Source of the DNA: DT-111 sp965263225
Lineage (GTDB): Bacteria > Bacteroidota > Bacteroidia > Chitinophagales > Saprospiraceae
Length of the DNA stretch: 64,000 nt
NCBI GenBank assembly: GCA_965263225.1
Contig: CBDHHG010000020.1
Location: 62,001-126,000 of the forward strand
Direction of reading: 5' to 3'
Made by a program: the position numbers and the translations under genes. Below the pieces are notes generated by a model, which did no database searches, was not told where the DNA came from, and saw only the letters and a program-made list of their open reading frames with translations. Shown here in pieces: positions 1 to 8,653 of this stretch. Position 1 is the stretch's first letter. Each line of letters begins with the position of its first letter.

Positions 1-2001
1 TTCATTCGTCAAATTCCAACCCAACAATACACCCGGGAAGAATCCAAAACGATCAGATTCTGGGAAGATATAGGAACCATCATAACGCCAGATAAACTCA
101 GCTAAGTAAGTCTCTTTGTAGTTGTACTGCACACGACCATAGTATCCTAAACGAGCGCGCTCGTAAGCACTACCACCAGCATCCTGATTCTCTGTACCAC
201 CAGCGAATAACTGGTCAACCGCTGCGGAAATAAAGTTTCTTCTGAAAGCGAAGAATCCTTCACCCGTGAAGGTTTCTCTAGTCACACCGGCCATAGCGCC
301 AATGGAGTGTCCACCTGGTAGTTCACGATCGTAGTTTAGCAATGCCGTCAAGTTGGTGTTCAACGTTCGATTATTGGTTTGCGTCAAACGAGGATCTTTG
401 AAATTGGAACGAACAGCAGGTTCCAAAACAGGCAGACCATCTGCACCGAAGGAAGTTCTGTCCCAGTAGTATAACTCCCATGGTGTTTGCCATCTTCTAT
501 TCAACTCATTACTTACGTCAACCGCACCACTCAAGGTCAGTTTCAAACCTTCAATCCATGGGTTGCCAATCTCGATTCCACCATTAGCTTGCAGATAATC
601 TGTTGGATTACGCTGGTACCCTGTAGCATTCGTTGTGATAACGTAAGGATTTTGTCCATTTTCAATATCTGGACCAGGTTCACCGGTTGGCCATACTTCA
701 GGCTCAGTCGGGCGACCCCGCATCAACATCCGGAAAATAGCTCCAGCAGATTCCGTTGGATAATTACGATCCTCTCGGCGTCCCAAAATACCGACATTAG
801 CACTGATGTAGTCATTCACCTTAGCATCCAAGTTCAATCGCAATTGATACTGCTTATAGAAGGTAGCTGAATTCTGGTAGATCGCATCCTGATTTAGGTA
901 ATCCATGGAGGCCAAGTAGCGTACATTTTCCGAGCCACCGTTGATCTGCAAGGTGTGTCGGTTTTGAGTAGCCCAATTTTTAAAAGCATCTCCGAACCAG
1001 TCCGTATCAGGGAAACCCCAAGGATCAGAACCATCCGTGTGCTTTTGCACCGCCTCTGGGCTAAAGTTGGCACTCAAAGTGGACACACCATCCGTTGGAG
1101 AATCATAAAGTCCTGTAGATTGAATGCTATTCCAGGCAGTTTCCCATTCATTTACTGGGATAGTACGGTAGATCGGCAGCTCGTTCATGATCTGCGCATA
1201 CTCACGGGCATTGGACATTGCAGGAACGATGGTAGGTTGGGTCCAGCCATTGTTAAAGCTGTAGGAGATGGTTGGTTTTCCGTCTTTACCGCGTTTCGTG
1301 GTGATCAAAATGGCTCCATTGGCCGCCCGAGCACCGTAAATCGCAGCTGATGCGTCTTTCAGTACAGAAATAGATTCAATATCTTGAGGATTTAGGCGTC
1401 CCAACCCACCTGCTCTGTCAGGAATTCCATCGATTACGATCAATGGACTACTATTTCCCAACGTATTGGTTCCACGAATAGTGATGTTAGATCCATCCTG
1501 TCCAGGTTCTCCACTGGTTTGAATAGCGACTACCCCAGGAAGGCGACCGGCCAAAGAATTTGACACATCTACAGCTGGAGACTGAATCAGATCTTCTCCT
1601 TTCACACCTGTAATGGCCCCAGTAACGGTAACTTTCTTCTGTTTACCGTAAGCGACCACTACCACCTCATCTAATACAGCAAGATCGGTAGACATGACTA
1701 CATCGATGGTAGTTCTGTTTTCTACGGGTATCTCCTGCACCTTATAACCAGTGTAGCTGAATTGCAATACCGCGTCTCCTGGCACCTGCAAGGAGTATGC
1801 ACCATCTATATCGGTGATTGTACCGGTTGAGGTGCCCTTCACTAGAATGTTTACCCCAATAAGGGATTCACCATCAGGGTCTGTAACCACACCACTGAGG
1901 TTAACACTTTGCGCGACCATCTGCGCACAAAGCATTAGCTGAAGGCATAGCACCATTCCGGCTATCCGTCCAATACTAATGACTTGTTTGTTTAGTTTCA
2001 T
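1..2001 (-). CDS. SusC/RagA-family TonB-linked outer membrane receptor (5' part; continues beyond the left edge)
   Basis: The reading frame is open from the ATG at 1999-2001 to base 1, giving 667 codons with no stop, so this is the N-terminal part of a protein that is normally about 1000 residues. Residues 1-30 form a signal peptide ending near AQMVAQS. A carboxypeptidase-regulatory-like domain follows (about 33-110: NLSGVVTDPDGESLIGVNI), then the TonB plug (about 120-235) with the SusC hallmarks LIVIDGIP, NPQDIESISVLKDASAAIYG and ANGAILITTKRG, and then the start of the beta barrel. Known members import glycans or peptides across the outer membrane with a SusD lipoprotein. A susD gene would be expected just left of the window. 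It is divergent from the HTCC regulator at 2625, its probable controller. The substrate cannot be read from the sequence, though two sulfatases lie nearby. Confidence 0.95.
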   Translation of the reverse strand, partial: MKLNKQVISIGRIAGMVLCLQLMLCAQMVAQSVNLSGVVTDPDGESLIGVNILVKGTSTGTITDIDGAYSLQVPGDAVLQFSYTGYKVQEIPVENRTTIDVVMSTDLAVLDEVVVVAYGKQKKVTVTGAITGVKGEDLIQSPAVDVSNSLAGRLPGVVAIQTSGEPGQDGSNITIRGTNTLGNSSPLIVIDGIPDRAGGLGRLNPQDIESISVLKDASAAIYGARAANGAILITTKRGKDGKPTISYSFNNGWTQPTIVPAMSNAREYAQIMNELPIYRTIPVNEWETAWNSIQSTGLYDSPTDGVSTLSANFSPEAVQKHTDGSDPWGFPDTDWFGDAFKNWATQNRHTLQINGGSENVRYLASMDYLNQDAIYQNSATFYKQYQLRLNLDAKVNDYISANVGILGRREDRNYPTESAGAIFRMLMRGRPTEPEVWPTGEPGPDIENGQNPYVITTNATGYQRNPTDYLQANGGIEIGNPWIEGLKLTLSGAVDVSNELNRRWQTPWELYYWDRTSFGADGLPVLEPAVRSNFKDPRLTQTNNRTLNTNLTALLNYDRELPGGHSIGAMAGVTRETFTGEGFFAFRRNFISAAVDQLFAGGTENQDAGGSAYERARLGYYGRVQYNYKETYLAEFIWRYDGSYIFPESDRFGFFPGVLLGWNLTNE

Positions 2002-2624
2002 AAATCCTAATAAGTTTGGTGAAGAATTATTAGTTCAACTTGTAATAGGGTTCCATAATTAGCAGAAGAAAGTTCTCGCCTGGCAGCCTAGCTAAAAACT
2101 ACTTGCTTGACAACTCTGCTGACTTGCTCTACTTGGATCTGTTGGGGTGAGTGTATGTTCGTCGATTATCGACTCTATCTCACTATAGAAAATTGATTTT
2201 TATGATGGGGAGGTAGGCCTAAGAACCTGAATTTTAATGTAGTTTGATGATACCCCATCTTCGGCTTGATCCTATCCAACAAACAGGTCTTTCGTAAGGT
2301 TTGATGGAAATGATCTGAGAATATAAAATTAAATTCCGAATAACCTTCTTTATTAAGAGTAAAATTCCAAAATATTCATTTTCTTTAGCGGGTCATATGT
2401 TGAAAAACAAGAGGTCATTTGTGTCAAAGTCCCTGTGAATACTAAAGATTATGAATACTCTAGTGGACATAAGTGTATTGTGAACGTTTATTATGTGTCA
2501 GAGAGAAACGGGGGAAATACAAGAGGTCTGCAATGAGATATACAGTGGTAATTTCTGATCAGCAGCAAACGGGCCTCCGAACTTCCTATACACCACTTAC
2601 AAGTACACTGACAGATCAGTCGCC
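2002..2624. promoter_or_regulatory. Divergent intergenic region between susC-like and HTCC genes
   Basis: This 623-base AT-rich gap has no convincing gene. It must hold the promoters of both divergent genes and probably the HTCC binding site. A weak inverted repeat, GATGGGG at 2204-2210 with CCCCATC at 2253-2259, is the only structure I could pick out. I could not assign a -7/-33 promoter pair with confidence on either strand. Confidence 0.4.
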
Positions 2625-5600
2625 ATGACTTCAAGTCAACCAAAATTCATGAAACAAATCCTATTTATCCTTCTACTGTCGTATCAAGCAACTGGGCTTT
2701 TTGGTCAACTTTTCGGTTTGCCGCACCTGGAACGATACACGAGCACTGCTGGTCTTTCTAATAACTCAATCATGGATATCCATCAGGACAAATTTGGTTT
2801 CCTTTGGGTGGCCACGGCGGATGGCTTAAACCGGTACGATGGATATGAGTTTACGACCTATCAACATCATGCCAACGATTCTACCAGTATAGCGGATAAC
2901 TGGTTGCACACCTTAAGTCAAACCCGGACTGGAGAACTATTGGTGGGTACACAGAAGGGAGGTATCAGTATTTATAACCAGCGAAAGGGAACCTTTACCA
3001 ACCTGTATCCAAAGTCGCTCGGCATCTACTCTGATCACTACCTAAACCTGGGAAAAACGCTCCTGGAAAAAGATGAAAACACCATCTGGTTAGGAATGTC
3101 CCCGGGCATCATTGCCTTAGATCTGTCAAAAGATACCAGCTTTTACCTGATAGCTGGGGGAAACCTCGGGGTCAATTGCTTCATTCAAGACAAGGCCGGA
3201 AATACCTGGATCGGGACTAATCAGGGTTTATTGCTAGCGCCTGCTCGTAGCGATGGAGCACCTCCCCCTTTCGAAACATTACCTCATCGTAGGACTGGTG
3301 CTGTGCACGCTTTATCCTTTAATCAAAAAGGGCAATTGATAGTCGGAGCAGACCAGGGCGTGTTTATTTTACAAAAACAAGCGTCAAGCTGGGACATTGA
3401 GGAGTTGCCACAATTTAAAGAAGTCAACTCTATTGTCTGCGACAAGAAAGGAAGGATTTGGATTGGAGGAAGAAGAGGACTAAGTGTCTTGGAGGAAGGA
3501 ACTAAGACGATGTCTCCAAGAGCCGCTAGATTGTTGCACGAGAATCGACTGGACCGTCGGTACATCAATGTTTTGTATCTGGACCGAGAAAACAATCTCT
3601 GGATAGGAACCACCAATAATGGTCTATTAAGGCTTTTTCTTTCCGATCAACACTTCCCTTTATTTCGACCTAAACTACAAGAGAATGATGCCGGTTCTAC
3701 AACAGATATCACCAGTGCTCATATGGACCTGGATGGTACGATTTGGCTGGGAACATACGGTGGCGGATTACTCCGTTTCAACCGAGAAAGTGGACATTTT
3801 GACAATTATACCTCTGCACTGGATGACCCTTCCTCTTTGAGCGATAATACCATATACAGCATTTTCCGCGATGCGAAACAAACCCTTTGGGTAGGATGCT
3901 GGAATGGAAGAGGACTAAATGAGGTCATGGAAGAAGGGGAAAGCCCACGATTCAGACGAGCTATTCAGGGGGAACTCCCCGGTGACAATACTCCAGATAT
4001 CAATCATCGCTCTGTTCAACAGCTTTTTGAAGATGAATATCAGAACCTTTGGGTCGCTGTAAATAGTGGTATCTTTCTAAAGAGAGCGGACGAAACTACT
4101 TTCCGGCATATCTACGAACTGGACCTTCCCTTTAATTCCATCAACCATATTTTAGAAGATAAACAAGGAAACTGGTGGATTGGTACCTGGCATGGATTAT
4201 TTGTATTCAAAGCCAAATATGTTCAAGCGCTTAAAAAAGGACAATTAACGCAAACCGTACCGCCAGATGCCAGTTTCTACGCAGATCAGAATGCCGAGCA
4301 TGGCCTAACTAACAATCGGATTACCTGCTTGCACCAAGACAAAAAAGACAGAATATGGGTTGGTACTTATGGAGGAGGACTGTTACTATGGGAAGATCAA
4401 GATGAAGAGCATTCCTCAGGTATCTTCAAAAGTTACGGGCAGAAGAATGGTCTCCCCAATGATGTGATCTATGGTATTCTGGAAGATGAGGAAGAAAGGC
4501 TTTGGTTAAGCACAAATGATGGGCTGGTTTTATTTGACCCGCAACAAGAAATTTTCCAGGTTTATACCGAGGCAGATGGCTTACAAAGCAATCAATTTAA
4601 TCTCCACGCGTACAACTATACACCAAGCGGAGAATTCATTTTCGGAGGGGTGAACGGTTTCAATGTATTTGACCCACTACAGTTTTCTGCCGACACTACC
4701 CTTCCTCCAAAAGTGTTATTGACAGACGTCTTGGTGAAAGGGGAAAAAGTGCCGATTGGTAAAAGAGCAGATGGCACCGTTGTTTTGGAAGAAGACATTC
4801 TTCAAGCCAGCAAAATGACCTTACAGCCCTATGACAACAGCTTTAAACTAAGTTTTGCAGCGCCTTCCTTCAATGATGGCACCAAAATGCAATACGCCTA
4901 TCGCCTAGAGGGTTTTGATGAGGATTGGCAAAAGAAAACGCATCGAGACAGACATGCGCTTTACTCCAACTTGTACCACGGCAACTATACATTCGAAGTA
5001 AAAGCCTCTATTGATGGTAAAAACTGGGGGCCTAGCCACCAACTGGAAATCCAGGTAGCTCCTCCTTGGTATCTGACCTGGTGGGCTTACACGCTTGCTA
5101 TCTTACTGGTATTTATGGCCTTTGCCACCGTTGCCAGCCTATCGTACGTGTATTCTAATCTTCAAAACAAACTAAAACTTGAACAGCTAAGTCGACAAAA
5201 AGAGGCAGAAACCAATGAAATGCGCATGTGGTTTTTCACTTACATTTCGCATGAATTTAGAACACCGCTGACTCTGATTATTTCGCCGCTAAGTGAAATG
5301 ATCAATGATCTAGCCTTGCCTTCTAAAGTCCGGGAGAAACTTCGGATGACCTATACCAACAGCAAACGGCTGCTGCGACTGGTCAAGCAAATCCTAAACT
5401 TTAGAATGATCAACTCTGATCAGTTAAAGCTTAAAGCCACAGAAAATGACCTCGTAGCTTTTACAAATGAAGTCTTTTCCAGTTTCGCTTCTCATGCCGA
5501 AAGCCGAAACATTAAGTATCATTTCCGATCGAGTAAACGCAAACTTCTCCTGTGGTTCGACGAAGAGAAAATGGAGCTGATTTTATACAATTTACTGTCT

Positions 5601-6779
5601 AATGCCTTTAAATATTCTAATGATGGCGGCAGTATTCTAGTTAAAATCATCGACACTTCTGCTGAATGTGTGCATATTGAGATTATTGATAATGGAATTG
5701 GAATTCCAGAAGATCACTTGCCCCACATTTTTGCCCCCTTTTACCGAGCTACCAACAATCAATATACAGGTTCAGGCATTGGCCTCGCTCTGGTCAAAAA
5801 CCTGGTAGAGTTTCACCATGGTTCAATTCAAGTAGATACTCAGACAGGAAATGGCAGTACCTTCCGAATTGAGTTGAAAAAAGGGCAGGCGCATTTCACT
5901 ACAGAGGAAAAACTGGATATAGCTTCGAAGCGACAGGCAGAACTGGGCCAATTGGAAATTGAACCCGAGGCCGACTCCTTAAGTCCAGCGACGCCATATT
6001 TGCAAAATGCCAGTAAAGAAAAACTACAACTCCTCCTGATTGAAGATAATGCCGCCATCTTAAAATATTTCCGTCAACACTTTGAGGAGCATTACCGCAT
6101 CCTAGAAGCACAGAATGGAGAGGAGGGTTGGAGATTGGCCAAGAAACATATACCCGACCTCATCATTAGCGATATTATGATGCCCAGACTGGATGGGCTT
6201 AGCCTGTGCAGAAAACTGAAGGATCATATCGAAACTAGTCATATTCCAGTTATCCTCCTAACGGCGCGCACAGCCCTTAGTCACCAACTGGAAGGCTTCG
6301 AAAGCGGCGCCTTTGAGTACATTACTAAACCCGTAAACATCACGGTATTAAAGAGTCGCGTTTTCGCGCTGACCAAGAACATGCTACAGCTCCGGGCACA
6401 TTACAAACACCAAGGAATTATTCCCCCTTCTACCAATCACTCCAGCGTAGAAGAAAAATTCCTACTCCGCGCCGCCCAATGCGTCGAAGCTCGACTAAAG
6501 GATACAGAATTCAATGCCCAGGATTTTGCTATTGCCATGGGCATCAGCCGCTCTGGCCTACATCGAAAATTGCAAGCCCTTACCGGGAAATCCGCTACTC
6601 AATTCATTCGCTATATCCGCCTCAAACATGCCGAAAAACTCCTCAGAGAGGGACAAACTAACATTTCCCAAACAGCCTATGAAGTGGGCTTCAATGACCT
6701 TAAGTACTTTCGGAAATGTTTTAAGGCTGAGTTCAATATGGCGCCTTCGTCTTTTTTGAAAGAGGTGAAGGCGGGGTAA
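2625..6779 (+). CDS. Hybrid two-component system sensor/regulator (HTCC) with AraC-type DNA-binding domain
   Basis: This one-protein two-component system has 1384 residues. A signal peptide is followed by a periplasmic region (about 30-740) of Reg_prop beta-propeller repeats, recognisable by recurring IWIGT/LWVGT-type motifs, and a Y_Y_Y domain (about 740-805, YRLEGFDEDW). One membrane segment lies near 810-835. The cytoplasmic part has HisKA with the phospho-acceptor His near 876 (ISHEFRTPL), an HATPase domain (DNGIGIP, GSGIGLALVK), a receiver with acceptor Asp near 1183 (DIMMPRLDG) and a C-terminal AraC helix-turn-helix (about 1280-1384). Family members sense oligosaccharides in the periplasm and switch on the adjacent SusCD locus, so the divergent susC-like gene is the likely target. 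An internal ATG at 2649 (MKQILFILL) gives a more standard signal peptide and may be the real start. Confidence 0.95.
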   Translation: MTSSQPKFMKQILFILLLSYQATGLFGQLFGLPHLERYTSTAGLSNNSIMDIHQDKFGFLWVATADGLNRYDGYEFTTYQHHANDSTSIADNWLHTLSQTRTGELLVGTQKGGISIYNQRKGTFTNLYPKSLGIYSDHYLNLGKTLLEKDENTIWLGMSPGIIALDLSKDTSFYLIAGGNLGVNCFIQDKAGNTWIGTNQGLLLAPARSDGAPPPFETLPHRRTGAVHALSFNQKGQLIVGADQGVFILQKQASSWDIEELPQFKEVNSIVCDKKGRIWIGGRRGLSVLEEGTKTMSPRAARLLHENRLDRRYINVLYLDRENNLWIGTTNNGLLRLFLSDQHFPLFRPKLQENDAGSTTDITSAHMDLDGTIWLGTYGGGLLRFNRESGHFDNYTSALDDPSSLSDNTIYSIFRDAKQTLWVGCWNGRGLNEVMEEGESPRFRRAIQGELPGDNTPDINHRSVQQLFEDEYQNLWVAVNSGIFLKRADETTFRHIYELDLPFNSINHILEDKQGNWWIGTWHGLFVFKAKYVQALKKGQLTQTVPPDASFYADQNAEHGLTNNRITCLHQDKKDRIWVGTYGGGLLLWEDQDEEHSSGIFKSYGQKNGLPNDVIYGILEDEEERLWLSTNDGLVLFDPQQEIFQVYTEADGLQSNQFNLHAYNYTPSGEFIFGGVNGFNVFDPLQFSADTTLPPKVLLTDVLVKGEKVPIGKRADGTVVLEEDILQASKMTLQPYDNSFKLSFAAPSFNDGTKMQYAYRLEGFDEDWQKKTHRDRHALYSNLYHGNYTFEVKASIDGKNWGPSHQLEIQVAPPWYLTWWAYTLAILLVFMAFATVASLSYVYSNLQNKLKLEQLSRQKEAETNEMRMWFFTYISHEFRTPLTLIISPLSEMINDLALPSKVREKLRMTYTNSKRLLRLVKQILNFRMINSDQLKLKATENDLVAFTNEVFSSFASHAESRNIKYHFRSSKRKLLLWFDEEKMELILYNLLSNAFKYSNDGGSILVKIIDTSAECVHIEIIDNGIGIPEDHLPHIFAPFYRATNNQYTGSGIGLALVKNLVEFHHGSIQVDTQTGNGSTFRIELKKGQAHFTTEEKLDIASKRQAELGQLEIEPEADSLSPATPYLQNASKEKLQLLLIEDNAAILKYFRQHFEEHYRILEAQNGEEGWRLAKKHIPDLIISDIMMPRLDGLSLCRKLKDHIETSHIPVILLTARTALSHQLEGFESGAFEYITKPVNITVLKSRVFALTKNMLQLRAHYKHQGIIPPSTNHSSVEEKFLLRAAQCVEARLKDTEFNAQDFAIAMGISRSGLHRKLQALTGKSATQFIRYIRLKHAEKLLREGQTNISQTAYEVGFNDLKYFRKCFKAEFNMAPSSFLKEVKAG

Positions 6780-6794
6780 GCATGGGGGCTGGGA

Positions 6795-6860
6795 GATGTT
6801 GCTGGAAAACAACAATATCGGCGTGGAAAACCTGTCGAAGCCAGGCAGGCACGCAACATC
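6795..6860. repeat. Inverted repeat flanked by ATGGGGG direct repeats
   Basis: GATGTTGC at 6795-6802 pairs with GCAACATC at 6853-6860. Inside lie further pairable arms (GCGTG with CACGC, CCTG with CAGG). The heptamer ATGGGGG occurs on both sides, at 6782-6788 and 6862-6868. The element fills the convergent gap between the HTCC gene and the T9SS-exported protein. It could act as a terminator, but no T-run follows. The flanking repeats would also fit a small mobile element. Confidence 0.4.
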
Positions 6861-6887
6861 AATGGGGGAGGCAGAAGAGATTGCAGA

Positions 6888-8477
6888 TTATCTCAACAAG
6901 CTTACCTGGCCGTGCAAACTCTTCTCCCGACCATCTATCATCATAAGATTAGCTGTATAGATATAAACACCCGGTGGAGCACCCCCTCCCTTTAGGGTTC
7001 CATCCCATCCTTGGTTAACCTGTAGAGCCTCTCCCCTATACACCAGCGCTCCCCAACGGTCAAAAATGTGTAAGGAACTAATTTCCTTTACCTCCCCTCC
7101 TCCATAGATTGAGAATACATCATTTATATAATCGTCATTGGGGGAGAATGCATCAGGAATATAGATGGCATAATAGGCCAACTGCAAATGTACCGTACTG
7201 TCGCAACCAGAAGCAGAAGATAATGTATGTGTATGTGCACCAGGGGTGTTGATGCTATAAGAACCAATCTGAAAAGATTCATCAGGAAAAATCTTGGCTG
7301 AGATGTCGGTTTCAACAGCATGCTCCACTGTCAGTTCTAAACGGACAATACTATCGCAATAATTTATCGTCTTTAAGGTGTCCCAGTATATACCGGCTTG
7401 CGAGATTGGCTGTTCGTTGAAGTTAATCTCTTCTCCTGCACATATTGTTTGAGTTGTTTGGGTATATTGACTAGCAGGGAGATAGTTGTATATTTCGGAT
7501 ATTTTGCACCCCTCGCTATTTTCTAGCCTTACTTGATATTGTCCTGGTCCGGGTGGGTTGAACAAACGATTGTCGATAGCTTGTGGAATGGCTACTCCAT
7601 TTTTATACCACTGATAGTTGTAATCCTCTAGAAGTCTAATTTCAAAAACTAGATCATCGGTGCAAGGTTGACCTTTTGCCTTGATGCCCAAATCAAAGTT
7701 ACTATTCTCTTTTAGGATTACTTGATCCAGGAAGTGATACGTATTATTAGTAGAAGAACGCAACCCACAGCCTGGTCCGATAGCTATGGCCTTGAGCTCA
7801 AGTGGCGTTCGAAATTTAAATAGAGATTTTGTCCACTGGTTCTCTCCTGATACAAAGACCGACCCGAGTTGTACCCAATCGGGACTATTGGCAGGACATC
7901 CAAATGACTTATCCCCAATCCCAAAAGGCAGATTTGCACACGCTGTGGTCCCAAAAAGCGCAATTTCTATTTCCGGGGAGGTCTGCCGGTCCAAAAATCC
8001 CGTATAAAATTCAAGTCGATACTGGGTATTGGGAATCGTCGGGCTTTCTAGACAGGCACCAGCATATTCTTTTAAAGCGGGAATAAAACTACCTGTGAAT
8101 GAACCATCGATTAAGCCTATAAATCCTTCACCATCGGGTATGGGTTGAGGCAATGTAAAGATATCTGTACCATCGTAATTACAGGCATGGAAATAGTCAG
8201 TTGATCCCTCCGAAGCTTGAATCCATCCAGTAGCACAAACTAGGTTGGAATGACCTTCAGGGCAGCAATCCTGGTCTTCAAAGGAAGGATTTGGAATTAA
8301 GGAGAGTCGTTCCAAGGGTTCGCAGTAACAATCGTCATCATTGAGGTCAATTAGACCGTCAAGATCATCATCCAATGCATTATCACAGATTTCTGGTGAT
8401 AAAGTCTCATAAGAAAGTGAAAAAGCCAGCATAACTAGCAAACAGGGAATGACAAACAAACTGATCCATGAGTTCAT
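6888..8477 (-). CDS. Secreted protein with T9SS type B C-terminal sorting domain
   Basis: This 529-residue exported protein starts with a hydrophobic signal sequence (about 4-22). An acidic, Cys-containing segment follows (DNALDDDLDGLIDLNDDDC, about 32-50), a type seen in cell-surface proteins of Saprospiria. The middle (about 60-260) resembles a carbohydrate-binding or LamG-like beta-sandwich, but I do not recognise a named family. The last ~90 residues are a clear type B sorting domain of the gliding-motility CHU_C/TIGR04131 kind: IPDAFSPNDDYINDVF, then LHIFDRWGALVY, WDGT and PPGVYIYTANL. Type IX secretion substrates with this tail are exported across the outer membrane and kept on the surface or released. 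The function of the passenger is unknown. It is divergent from the oxidoreductase operon at 8654. Confidence 0.85.
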   Translation of the reverse strand: MNSWISLFVIPCLLVMLAFSLSYETLSPEICDNALDDDLDGLIDLNDDDCYCEPLERLSLIPNPSFEDQDCCPEGHSNLVCATGWIQASEGSTDYFHACNYDGTDIFTLPQPIPDGEGFIGLIDGSFTGSFIPALKEYAGACLESPTIPNTQYRLEFYTGFLDRQTSPEIEIALFGTTACANLPFGIGDKSFGCPANSPDWVQLGSVFVSGENQWTKSLFKFRTPLELKAIAIGPGCGLRSSTNNTYHFLDQVILKENSNFDLGIKAKGQPCTDDLVFEIRLLEDYNYQWYKNGVAIPQAIDNRLFNPPGPGQYQVRLENSEGCKISEIYNYLPASQYTQTTQTICAGEEINFNEQPISQAGIYWDTLKTINYCDSIVRLELTVEHAVETDISAKIFPDESFQIGSYSINTPGAHTHTLSSASGCDSTVHLQLAYYAIYIPDAFSPNDDYINDVFSIYGGGEVKEISSLHIFDRWGALVYRGEALQVNQGWDGTLKGGGAPPGVYIYTANLMMIDGREKSLHGQVSLLR

Positions 8478-8593
8478 AGAATCTTGTTTTTAACAACCGA
8501 GTTGGTCCAATAATACAGAATACGAATTTGTTTAAGATTTTTTTAATAAAACCGTCAAAAGTTTCAACCTTTCACCAAAAGACGATACCTTAT

Positions 8594-8624
8594 TTTGGTT
8601 TTATACAATAGTGCGTTATATTGC
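8594..8624 (+). promoter_or_regulatory. Candidate Bacteroidota-type promoter of the 2-oxoacid oxidoreductase operon
   Basis: TTTG at 8594-8597 is followed after 19 bases by TATATTGC at 8617-8624. This resembles the Bacteroidota -33 TTTG / -7 TAnnTTTG pair with its usual spacing, although the -7 box matches at only 6 of 8 positions. It lies about 30 bases before the start of the flavin-dependent reductase gene. Confidence 0.35.
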
Positions 8625-8653
8625 ATTAGTTGATTCATTAAAAGAGTGAGGTT

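Noticed and set aside
487..1350. Two plus-strand frames inside the SusC-like gene
   Set aside because: They are antisense shadows of the SusC barrel and plug sequence, which is continuous on the minus strand.
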